A DNA stretch of 5,935 nt. Source: Mailhella sp. GTDB taxonomy: Bacteria; Desulfobacterota; Desulfovibrionia; Desulfovibrionales; Desulfovibrionaceae. Positions 1 through 4,597 of this stretch are shown piece by piece. Within the stretch, counting starts at the first letter, position 1. Each line of letters opens with the position of its first letter. The notes beneath the pieces are model-generated. The model was not told the DNA's origin, made no database searches, and saw nothing but the letters and a program-made list of their open reading frames with translations. The position numbers were made by a program, and so were the translations under genes. The DNA is taken from positions 1 to 5,935 of the forward strand of contig JAFWYI010000163.1 in the NCBI GenBank assembly GCA_017522745.1, in the 5' to 3' direction.

Positions 1-223
1 TATCATGTGGAATTACGTGGGTATCATCCGTACAAAGAGCCGTTTGCGCCGTGCTTTCGCGGATCTGCGCGACCTTTCCAGCCACCTGCATGACTTCTAT
101 AAACACACCCCGCTTTCGCAGTCTCTGGTGCATCTGTTCCACGGATGCCAGACGGCGTATCTCATCACCCAGTCTGCGCTCCGCAATAATCAGAGCATAG
201 GCTGTCACTTCCGCAAGGATTGA
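1..223 (+). CDS. nadB: L-aspartate oxidase, C-terminal end (5' part lies outside the window)
   Basis: The frame is open from the first complete codon (base 2) and stops at TGA 221-223, so this is the 3' end of a longer gene. The translation begins I-MWNYVGIIRTKSRLRRAF, which matches the conserved MWDYVGIVRxxxRLxRA segment of the C-terminal helical domain of L-aspartate oxidase. That domain is shared with succinate dehydrogenase and fumarate reductase flavoproteins. NadB is a cytosolic FAD enzyme that oxidises L-aspartate to iminoaspartate, which NadA condenses to quinolinate for NAD synthesis. The family's closing motif, usually ESRGxHxxxDYP, appears here as QSIGCHFRKD and then stops, so the tail is short and the usual Arg of SRG is Ile. 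FAD-binding and catalytic residues lie upstream and cannot be checked. A related flavoprotein subunit is less likely, because the MW(N/D)YVGI signature favours NadB. Confidence 0.88.
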   Translation, partial: IMWNYVGIIRTKSRLRRAFADLRDLSSHLHDFYKHTPLSQSLVHLFHGCQTAYLITQSALRNNQSIGCHFRKD

Positions 224-241
224 TGACTATCATCCATAACG

Positions 242-285
242 AAAAGAAGGCGTCTCACACGAATGTGCGGGGCGCCTTCTTTTTT
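242..285 (+). terminator. Strong intrinsic terminator, probably bidirectional, between nadB and the convergent transporter gene
   Basis: Arms 242-252 (AAAAGAAGGCG) and 273-283 (CGCCTTCTTTT) pair perfectly over 11 bp. The stem continues inward between 253-260 and 265-272 with Watson-Crick and G-U pairs and one A-C mismatch, leaving a GAAT tetraloop at 261-264. A run of six T at 280-285 follows on the + strand, 18 nt after the nadB stop. On the - strand the same stem ends in four T, and the transporter's stop codon lies just upstream, so it plausibly ends both convergent transcripts. Termination should be stronger for nadB because of the longer U-tract. Confidence 0.92.
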
Positions 286-299
286 ACGCTGACGGATGA

Positions 300-1040
300 T
301 CACAGAAAGTAGGGCAGGGCTTTCAGGAAGAGAGAAATGGATGCGACTCCCTGCAGGATCAGAAGCGCGATATGGAAAAGCTCCTGCCGGATACGCCGCG
401 CCAGAGGCCAGGCGCAGAAAAAGCCGATAACAGCGGCCGGGAGGACCCAGATGACGGCGTCGAGTACTTCCGCCGTGATAAGGTCGTTCCAAGCGGCAAC
501 GCTGAGGTTGATGATGGACATGGGTATGATACTGGCGAAAAAGCCCCTGGCCGTATTTTTTTCCATGCACATGAGAGATGCATAGATTGCCATGATGGGG
601 CCCCCGATACCGAGAGAGCCGATGAAAAAACCTGCAAAAAATCCGCAGAGATATTTCATCAGAACCCGAGGAGCCATGCATGTGCCCAGCCAGTCCTGAA
701 TGAGCTGGACGATGATATTGATAGCCAGAAGGATAGCCAGCAACATCTGCAGGATCTCGATATCCACCACCTTGAGCGTCCATGAACCAAGCAGGAGCCC
801 GGGCAAGGCGGCGAGCCAGAAGCCAAGGACCTCGCGCACGTCGATATACCGATGGTAGAGTATGAACGACATGAGGCTGATCACGGCGCCGGCAAGCAGG
901 CTGATGACGATGACGGATTTCGAGGTCAGGACAAGAGAGATGATAGGCAGGCTGATCAGCGCGCCTCCCATTCCGGTGAGCCCGCTGATGAAGGCTCCAA
1001 GCCCCCAGGCACCTGCCATGACGAGTATTGCGATATCCAT
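300..1040 (-). CDS. TauE/SafE-family membrane protein (putative sulfite or organosulfonate exporter)
   Basis: The 246-residue product is almost entirely hydrophobic, with about seven to eight predicted membrane helices. It shows the internal duplication typical of TauE/SafE permeases. A first glycine-rich motif lies at residues 15-34 (GAFISGLTGMGGALISLPII). Its counterpart at residues 133-150 (GFFAGFFIGSLGIGGPIM) begins the second half, after a polar linker around residues 115-129. Known members move sulfite, sulfoacetate, taurine-derived anions or other small anions across the inner membrane, but substrate cannot be read from sequence. I start at ATG 1040 because hydrophobic sequence begins immediately after it. 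An in-frame GTG at 1088 would add 16 basic, polar residues. Neither start has a clear Shine-Dalgarno sequence. Rubrerythrin lies upstream on the same strand but a terminator intervenes, so co-transcription would require read-through. Confidence 0.85.
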   Translation of the reverse strand: MDIAILVMAGAWGLGAFISGLTGMGGALISLPIISLVLTSKSVIVISLLAGAVISLMSFILYHRYIDVREVLGFWLAALPGLLLGSWTLKVVDIEILQMLLAILLAINIIVQLIQDWLGTCMAPRVLMKYLCGFFAGFFIGSLGIGGPIMAIYASLMCMEKNTARGFFASIIPMSIINLSVAAWNDLITAEVLDAVIWVLPAAVIGFFCAWPLARRIRQELFHIALLILQGVASISLFLKALPYFL

Positions 1041-1061
1041 ACTTTTACGGCTGTAGAAATT

Positions 1062-1081
1062 TACTGCACATCGTACTGCAC
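1062..1081. repeat. Tandem 8-bp direct repeat in the leader of the transporter gene
   Basis: TACTGCAC occurs at 1062-1069 and again at 1074-1081, separated by ATCG, giving a 12-bp period. The second copy runs into TGCA-CGA-TGCA (1077-1087), a short palindrome. The block lies between the rubrerythrin terminator and the ATG at 1040, where the transporter's promoter should be, so it could be a regulator-binding site. If translation begins at the GTG at 1088, it would instead be coding. No clear -35/-10 pair could be assigned here. Confidence 0.4.
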
Positions 1082-1098
1082 GATGCACATAGAAAGTG

Positions 1099-1133
1099 AA
1101 AAAAGAAAGACTGCGGGTTAGCGCAGCCTTTCT
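1099..1133 (-). terminator. Intrinsic terminator of rubrerythrin
   Basis: On the - strand, GAAAGGCTGCG (complement of 1122-1132) pairs with CGCAGTCTTTC (complement of 1105-1115) around a 6-nt loop at 1116-1121. The 11-bp stem includes one G-U wobble, and A1104/T1133 adds a twelfth pair. Six T follow on the - strand (complement of 1099-1104). The hairpin begins about 20 nt after the rubrerythrin stop. In the + direction the wobble becomes an A-C mismatch and no T-run follows, so it is directional. Confidence 0.88.
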
Positions 1134-1154
1134 AAGATAACTATTCGTGTATGC

Positions 1155-1646
1155 TTACTTCACAGTGAAGAACTTTTCACCGGAAACACCGCATACGGGG
1201 CACTTGCCTTCGTAAGCACCCTTGCTGATGAAGCCGCACACAGGGCAGATGTAGTAGTCGGCAACTTCAGTCACGGGATCGATGGCAACGTCCTTGTACA
1301 GTTCGGCATGCACGCCTTCGACCTTGCAGACCATGTCCATGTACTTGGCGATGGCGAGTTCTTCTTCGTTCTTGGCATCAAGGATCATGCCGGGGTACAT
1401 GTTCACGCATTCATGGGTTTCACCGGCGATAGCAGCCTGAAGATTTTCAGCGGTGCTTTTCACTTCCTTGGCATTGCGGAAATGGGCAAGGGCGTGGATG
1501 GTTTCAGCTTCAGCGGCAGCACGGAACATCTTAGCGGCCTGCTTGCAGCCTTCCTTTTCAGCCTGAGCAGCAAAGGCGAGGTACTTGCGGTTAGCCTGAG
1601 ATTCACCAGCAAAAGCTTCCATGAGGTTGTCGTAGGTCTTGCTCAT
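1155..1646 (-). CDS. rbr: Rubrerythrin (short form: diiron domain plus C-terminal rubredoxin-like domain)
   Basis: The product is a 163-residue cytosolic peroxide reductase of anaerobes. Residues 1 to about 125 form a ferritin-like four-helix domain with all expected diiron ligands: E15, E48xxH51, E76xxE79 and E110xxH113. Residues 131-163 form a rubredoxin-like Fe(Cys)4 domain, with CPVCG at 134-138 and at 149-153, a short loop between the pairs, and the usual GEKFF ending. In the family, electrons pass from the rubredoxin iron to the diiron site, which reduces H2O2 to water. At 163 residues it is shorter than the 191-residue classical Desulfovibrio vulgaris protein but within the range of the family. 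ATG 1646 is chosen because AAGGAGT sits 5 nt upstream and the protein then starts MSKTYDNLMEAFAGES, as in homologues. An in-frame GTG at 1679 is upstream of that site. The gene appears monocistronic, with its own promoter and terminator. Confidence 0.96.
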   Translation of the reverse strand: MSKTYDNLMEAFAGESQANRKYLAFAAQAEKEGCKQAAKMFRAAAEAETIHALAHFRNAKEVKSTAENLQAAIAGETHECVNMYPGMILDAKNEEELAIAKYMDMVCKVEGVHAELYKDVAIDPVTEVADYYICPVCGFISKGAYEGKCPVCGVSGEKFFTVK

Positions 1647-1650
1647 AATT

Positions 1651-1657
1651 ACTCCTT
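1651..1657 (-). promoter_or_regulatory. Ribosome binding site of rubrerythrin
   Basis: The - strand reads AAGGAGTAATTATG. GGAG is 5 nt from the ATG at 1646 and fixes that start over the in-frame GTG at 1679. Confidence 0.9.
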
Positions 1658-1674
1658 GTGCGAAAAGACTTGAG

Positions 1675-1685
1675 CGCACTGTGCG
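1675..1685. repeat. Small palindrome in the rubrerythrin 5' leader
   Basis: CGCAC-T-GTGCG is a perfect 5-bp inverted repeat around one base. It lies in the predicted untranslated leader between the rubrerythrin promoter and its ribosome binding site. It may be chance or a minor protein site; the one-base loop is too short for an RNA hairpin unless inner pairs open. Confidence 0.3.
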
Positions 1686-1705
1686 TTAGTTGGTTGAAGT
1701 TCGTA

Positions 1706-1749
1706 AACAGGAATGACTTCTATTTATAGAAAGTTTCCTGTTCTGTAAA
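1706..1749 (-). promoter_or_regulatory. Rubrerythrin promoter embedded in a nested palindromic operator-like site
   Basis: On the - strand, TTTACA (complement of 1744-1749) is 15 nt from TATAAA (complement of 1723-1728), a plausible sigma-70 pair with a short spacer, predicting a start near 1716. A large inverted repeat lies over it. AACAGGAA at 1706-1713 is matched exactly by TTCCTGTT at 1735-1742. Nested inside is TTCTAT (1718-1723)/ATAGAA (1726-1731), with almost the same centre near 1724. GAAAGTTTC (1729-1737) is a further small palindrome. A dyad over the -10 and spacer suits a repressor. Rubrerythrin genes are commonly controlled by the Fur-family peroxide sensor PerR, so a PerR-type operator is the leading guess. 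The identity of the regulator is inference. Confidence 0.6.
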
Positions 1750-1764
1750 GCGTTTTTTTAGGTT

Positions 1765-1797
1765 TTAACAAAAAAAATTTTATCGCATATTACGATA
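1765..1797 (+). promoter_or_regulatory. Predicted promoter of the YigZ-asparaginase operon, overlapping a palindrome
   Basis: TTAACA at 1765-1770 is 17 nt from TATTAC at 1788-1793, giving a 5/6 and a 4/6 match to sigma-70 boxes in an AT-rich stretch. The transcription start would fall near 1800, leaving only about 10 nt before the ATG at 1810. TATCG (1781-1785) and CGATA (1793-1797) form an inverted repeat with a 7-nt centre that covers the -10 region and could be an operator. The assignment is by eye and moderate at best. Confidence 0.4.
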
Positions 1798-1809
1798 GGT
1801 TATTCGTTT

Positions 1810-2469
1810 ATGGCTGCATCATATATGGTACCTGATCTTCCGCTTTTCGAGAAATCGCTCTTTCCCGGCTCCAGTACCCAGCCCTGCATCGTGCGATTTG
1901 AAGAGGAAATCAAGCGCAGCCGTTTCATCACCACACTCGCCCGGGCCGACAGCCGTGAACGTGCCCTTGCTCTGGTCGAAGCGGTCCGCAATGAATTTCC
2001 CGATGCCAGGCATCATTGCTGGGCCTACGCAGCAGGACGCCCCGGTGATACGGCGCAAGTAGGGCAGAGTGATGACGGAGAACCCCACGGAACGGCAGGA
2101 CGCCCCATGCTCAACCAACTGCTTTACGGCGGAGTGGGCGAAGTAGCCGCAGTGACGACTCGATATTTTGGCGGTATAAAGCTGGGCACGGGGGGGCTTA
2201 CCCGCGCATATCAGAACGGAGTCAAAGAAGCCCTGAACCTCCTGCCAGTCACGGAGAAAAAAATTCTTGTGCGAGGTCTGGTAGAGGTGGATTATGCCCA
2301 TGCCGACAGGTTCTACCGACTCATCCCCCAGTTTCAGGCACGAGTCGTCGGCGAAGAATTCGGCATGAAAGCGCTCTTTACCTTGGAACTGCCGGAAGAC
2401 CTTTTTGAAGCATGTCGTGCCGCTTTGCGTGAAGTGACTGACGGCGCCAGTGAAATGATCGAATCATGA
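1810..2469 (+). CDS. YigZ/IMPACT-family protein (UPF0029)
   Basis: The 219-residue product carries the hallmark UPF0029 block SDDGEPHGTAGRPML (residues 87-101). A second conserved segment, TTRYFGGIKLGTGGLTRAY (116-134), follows. The C-terminal part (about 150-215) fits the ferredoxin-like DUF1949 domain found in bacterial YigZ proteins. E. coli YigZ and eukaryotic IMPACT share the fold. IMPACT acts on translation control, but the bacterial role is not settled; nucleic-acid or ribosome binding has been suggested from structure. ATG 1810 is used because it follows a weak AGG (1796-1798) and a predicted promoter. A second in-frame ATG at 1825 has no better ribosome site. About 25 residues precede the usual family start, so the true N-terminus could be slightly shorter. 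The stop lies 15 nt before the asparaginase gene, suggesting one transcript. Confidence 0.88.
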   Translation: MAASYMVPDLPLFEKSLFPGSSTQPCIVRFEEEIKRSRFITTLARADSRERALALVEAVRNEFPDARHHCWAYAAGRPGDTAQVGQSDDGEPHGTAGRPMLNQLLYGGVGEVAAVTTRYFGGIKLGTGGLTRAYQNGVKEALNLLPVTEKKILVRGLVEVDYAHADRFYRLIPQFQARVVGEEFGMKALFTLELPEDLFEACRAALREVTDGASEMIES

Positions 2470-2484
2470 AAGGATGGAGAATCC

Positions 2485-3456
2485 ATGAAACGCATACTTA
2501 TGCTCGTTACAGGCGGCACCATTGCCTGTGAAGCCTCAAATGACGGACTTGTGCCCCGGCTCTCCGGCGCAGACATGCTCAAGGGAATACCCGGTGTAAG
2601 TTCGCTTTGTGATGTGGACGCTCTCGAACTCATGAATCTGGACAGCAGCAACCTCCAGCCTGAAGACTGGCAGAGCATGGCGCGCGCCGTTGCCGAGCAT
2701 TATGATGATTATGACGGCTTCGTCATCACGCATGGGACGGATACCATGGCGTACACTTCCGCGGCCCTGCATCTCATGCTGAAAAATCTGGGCAAGCCAG
2801 TCATCATCACCGGGGCACAGCTTCCTTTGAGCATGCCCGGTTCTGATGGCGTATTCAACCTCCGCGACGCGTTTTATGTAGCCTGTGACGGGGAGCCCGG
2901 GGTATTCGTCGTTTTCCATGGCTCTGTCATCGACGGTGCCCGCGCTAAAAAGATGTATACCGAAAACTTTGCGGCATACGCCAGCGTCAACGCTCCTCTC
3001 GCCATGATCACTGCCCGTGGTATTGAATGGCGTGAACACCGCACTGTTCCGGATAAGCCACTGGAACTCGCTACGGAGCTTGAAACTCGGGTCTGCATCC
3101 TCAAACTGGTTCCGGGCACTGACCCGAAGCTGCTCGATCTTGTGGTTGCCGCAGGATATAAAGGGATCATCATTGAAGGATTCGGGGCTGGTGGTGTTCC
3201 CAACGACAGCCGCGGCAGTTTCCTCCCTTCCATCCGGAGAGCGCTGGAACAGGGGATAACCATCGTTTGCGCGAGCCAGTGCATTTTCGACGGTGTCGAT
3301 CTTTCCCGCTATCCTATAGGTGTTCTTGCGGCTCGACTGGGGGCGCTTTCCGGTGGTGACAAGACCATTGAAACACTGACAGTGAGACTGATGCAGGCCC
3401 TCAAAGTCTGTTTCACTCAGGAAGAGATACGCACTTTCATGGAGCGCCCGGTATAG
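2485..3456 (+). CDS. L-asparaginase, probably cytoplasmic type I-like
   Basis: The 323-residue product hydrolyses L-asparagine to aspartate and ammonia. It has the N-terminal TGGTIA motif (residues 9-14, nucleophile Thr12). The second catalytic block is HGTDTMAYT (83-91, Thr85 and Asp86). By alignment with E. coli AnsB Lys162, the lysine of this triad is Lys156 in DGARAKKMYT. The substrate-contact segment LDSSNL lies at 52-57. No signal peptide is present, since the protein begins directly with MKRILMLVTGGTIA, which favours a cytosolic enzyme. Length and the NLRDAFYVA segment (125-133) resemble the AnsA branch, but I leave the symbol blank because the AnsA/AnsB split needs a tree. The start is supported by GGAG at 2476-2479, 5 nt upstream. 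Translation is probably coupled to the preceding yigZ-like gene. No intrinsic terminator is visible after the stop. Confidence 0.93.
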   Translation: MKRILMLVTGGTIACEASNDGLVPRLSGADMLKGIPGVSSLCDVDALELMNLDSSNLQPEDWQSMARAVAEHYDDYDGFVITHGTDTMAYTSAALHLMLKNLGKPVIITGAQLPLSMPGSDGVFNLRDAFYVACDGEPGVFVVFHGSVIDGARAKKMYTENFAAYASVNAPLAMITARGIEWREHRTVPDKPLELATELETRVCILKLVPGTDPKLLDLVVAAGYKGIIIEGFGAGGVPNDSRGSFLPSIRRALEQGITIVCASQCIFDGVDLSRYPIGVLAARLGALSGGDKTIETLTVRLMQALKVCFTQEEIRTFMERPV

Positions 3457-3525
3457 CCTCTTCTGTGCGTACTGAGCCTTGCCTTTTCCATGGTTTTGCG
3501 TAAAAAAAGAAAAAAATAAATTTGC

Positions 3526-3529
3526 GGAG
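3526..3529 (+). promoter_or_regulatory. Ribosome binding site that decides the cyclophilin start
   Basis: GGAG lies 6 nt before ATG 3536 and favours it over the in-frame ATG at 3479, which would add 19 residues without a ribosome site. A purine-rich, A-dominated tract (about 3502-3519) precedes it and should keep the leader unstructured. No convincing promoter is seen in 3457-3525; TTGCCT (3479-3484) is only a weak -35 candidate. Confidence 0.75.
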
Positions 3530-3535
3530 ACTCAG

Positions 3536-4042
3536 ATGAGCAATCCTCTTATCCTCATGGAAACTTCTTCCGGCGACATCCTGCTGGAACTTTTTGAAGA
3601 CAAAGCCCCTGTCACTGTGGCCAACTTCCTGCGCTACATGGACGAGGATTTCTACAGCAACACCATTTTCCATCGCGTCATCAAGGACTTCATGATCCAG
3701 GGTGGCGGACTTGGTGTGCGTATGGATGAGAAGGCTACGCACGAGCCCATCCAGAACGAAGCCGGCAACGGCCTTTCCAACAAGCGCGGTACCATTGCCA
3801 TGGCCCGTACCTCTGAACCTCATTCCGCTGCGGCCCAGTTCTTCATCAACCTTGTGGACAACGAAGAACTCGACCATCAGGATGACACCGACGCCGGCTA
3901 TGGCTACTGCGTGTTCGGTCAGGTCGAGGACGGCATGGAAGTTGTGGACAAGATCGCCAAGCTCAAGGTCAAGCCGCTGGGCGAACATGAAGCCGTTCCG
4001 CTCGACATGGTCGTCATCACCCGTGTCAGTCGTTTCGAATAA
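3536..4042 (+). CDS. ppiB: Cyclophilin-type peptidyl-prolyl cis-trans isomerase, cytosolic
   Basis: The 168-residue product is a single-domain cyclophilin that catalyses cis-trans isomerisation of Xaa-Pro bonds. Signature [13 protein letters not shown] spans residues 45-57, with the catalytic Arg47 and with Gln55 of the binding pocket. GTIAMART follows at 85-92, then [17 protein letters not shown] from residue 97 with the conserved QFF at 101-103. [19 protein letters not shown] closes the core. There is no signal peptide, so it matches the cytoplasmic PpiB form rather than periplasmic PpiA. The tryptophan that confers cyclosporin sensitivity in human CypA is absent from the equivalent loop, as in E. 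coli PpiB. It lies 79 nt after asparaginase and ends at a strong terminator, so it may be the last gene of the upstream operon or independently transcribed. Confidence 0.95.
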   Translation: MSNPLILMETSSGDILLELFEDKAPVTVANFLRYMDEDFYSNTIFHRVIKDFMIQGGGLGVRMDEKATHEPIQNEAGNGLSNKRGTIAMARTSEPHSAAAQFFINLVDNEELDHQDDTDAGYGYCVFGQVEDGMEVVDKIAKLKVKPLGEHEAVPLDMVVITRVSRFE

Positions 4043-4053
4043 TCTGTGATTTC

Positions 4054-4089
4054 AAGAAGGGGTCGGAACTTTGCCGACTCCTTCTTTTT
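4054..4089 (+). terminator. Intrinsic terminator after the cyclophilin gene
   Basis: AAGAAGGGGTCGG (4054-4066) pairs with CCGACTCCTTCTT (4074-4086) over 13 bp with one G-U wobble, around a 7-nt loop (4067-4073). It runs into five T at 4085-4089. It starts 11 nt after the cyclophilin stop. The next gene begins only 37 nt later on the same strand. Confidence 0.93.
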
Positions 4090-4095
4090 AAATTT

Positions 4096-4121
4096 CCTGC
4101 TTCCGATGGCAGGTCTGGAGG
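4096..4121 (+). promoter_or_regulatory. Ribosome binding site of the glutaredoxin-like gene with a small upstream hairpin
   Basis: GGAGG at 4117-4121 is 5 nt before ATG 4127 and selects it over the in-frame upstream ATGs at 4046 and 4106. CCTGC (4096-4100) and GCAGG (4109-4113) form a 5-bp inverted repeat with an 8-nt loop just before it, too weak to claim a function. Confidence 0.8.
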
Positions 4122-4126
4122 TCTGC

Positions 4127-4564
4127 ATGGCCGATTTCATCACTTTGCCTGTGATCGCCGCTGGTGCGATCCTGGGTACTCTGGCATTCGTTTTTCATCA
4201 AAAGAAAAAAAAACCGGCTGAAAAAACGTCGGACGCAGAAACTGCAGTTCAAGGCATCCCCGCAGGCCTTGAAGATGTCTACTCTTATGGTGTCGATCCC
4301 TGCGGCAGTGGGAAACCTGTGATGTACACCCTGCATACGTGCCGCCATTGCGTGCATCTCAAGAATTTCCTTGATAAAAACGATATCGAACATCATCTCG
4401 TCTTCGTCGATGATTTTCAGGATCCTGCCCGCCGGGAGATCATGTCTGTCATGCGGACTTTCAATCCCCGTGGCTCCTTCCCCACGTTCGTCGTTCCAGA
4501 TGGACGCTCCGCTGTGGGCTTCCGCGAAAATCAGGTGCGAGAACTTCTTGGTCTCAAGGACTAA
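4127..4564 (+). CDS. Membrane-anchored glutaredoxin-like protein (CRHC motif)
   Basis: The 145-residue product has one hydrophobic helix at residues 5-23, then a KKKK cluster (26-29) and a polar linker to about residue 60. By the positive-inside rule the C-terminal domain would face the cytoplasm. Residues 64-145 look like a glutaredoxin/thioredoxin fold. The strand VMYTLHTC leads into the redox motif CRHC (72-75), and SFPTFVVPDG (117-126) supplies the expected cis-proline after a strand. An extra cysteine, C59, lies just before the domain. Such proteins usually reduce disulfides or relay electrons to a partner; the partner here is unknown. The start is fixed by GGAGG 5 nt upstream. The next gene begins 33 nt after the stop with no terminator between, so the two are probably co-transcribed. 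The exact subfamily is unrecognised, and a disulfide-reductase role is inferred from motifs only. Confidence 0.82.
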   Translation: MADFITLPVIAAGAILGTLAFVFHQKKKKPAEKTSDAETAVQGIPAGLEDVYSYGVDPCGSGKPVMYTLHTCRHCVHLKNFLDKNDIEHHLVFVDDFQDPARREIMSVMRTFNPRGSFPTFVVPDGRSAVGFRENQVRELLGLKD

Positions 4565-4597
4565 CTCTGCTTCAATTTTAATCTGTCCGAGTCGTTC

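Noticed and set aside
205..783. 192-codon - strand ORF and a 137-codon + strand ORF (372-785) over the transporter
   Set aside because: Both overlap the TauE/SafE gene in other frames. The transporter frame has a clear family motif pair and continuous membrane helices, while these read as arginine-, histidine- or aspartate-rich shadow sequence.
1041..1088. GTG-initiated 16-residue extension of the transporter
   Set aside because: It has no ribosome site and adds polar, basic residues before the first helix. ATG 1040 gives a more typical N-terminus, though the case is not closed.
1819..2301. 160-codon - strand ORF
   Set aside because: It is antisense to the YigZ-family gene, which carries its hallmark motifs; nothing recognisable is seen in the - frame.
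2536..3039. 167-codon - strand ORF
   Set aside because: It lies entirely within the asparaginase gene on the opposite strand and has no recognisable motif.
3457..3535. Possible terminator or promoter between asparaginase and cyclophilin
   Set aside because: No stable hairpin with a T-run is visible, and the best promoter pair (TTGCCT with a TAAAAA) is too weak to list.
3437..3988. 183-codon - strand ORF
   Set aside because: It is antisense to the cyclophilin gene, whose catalytic motifs are intact.
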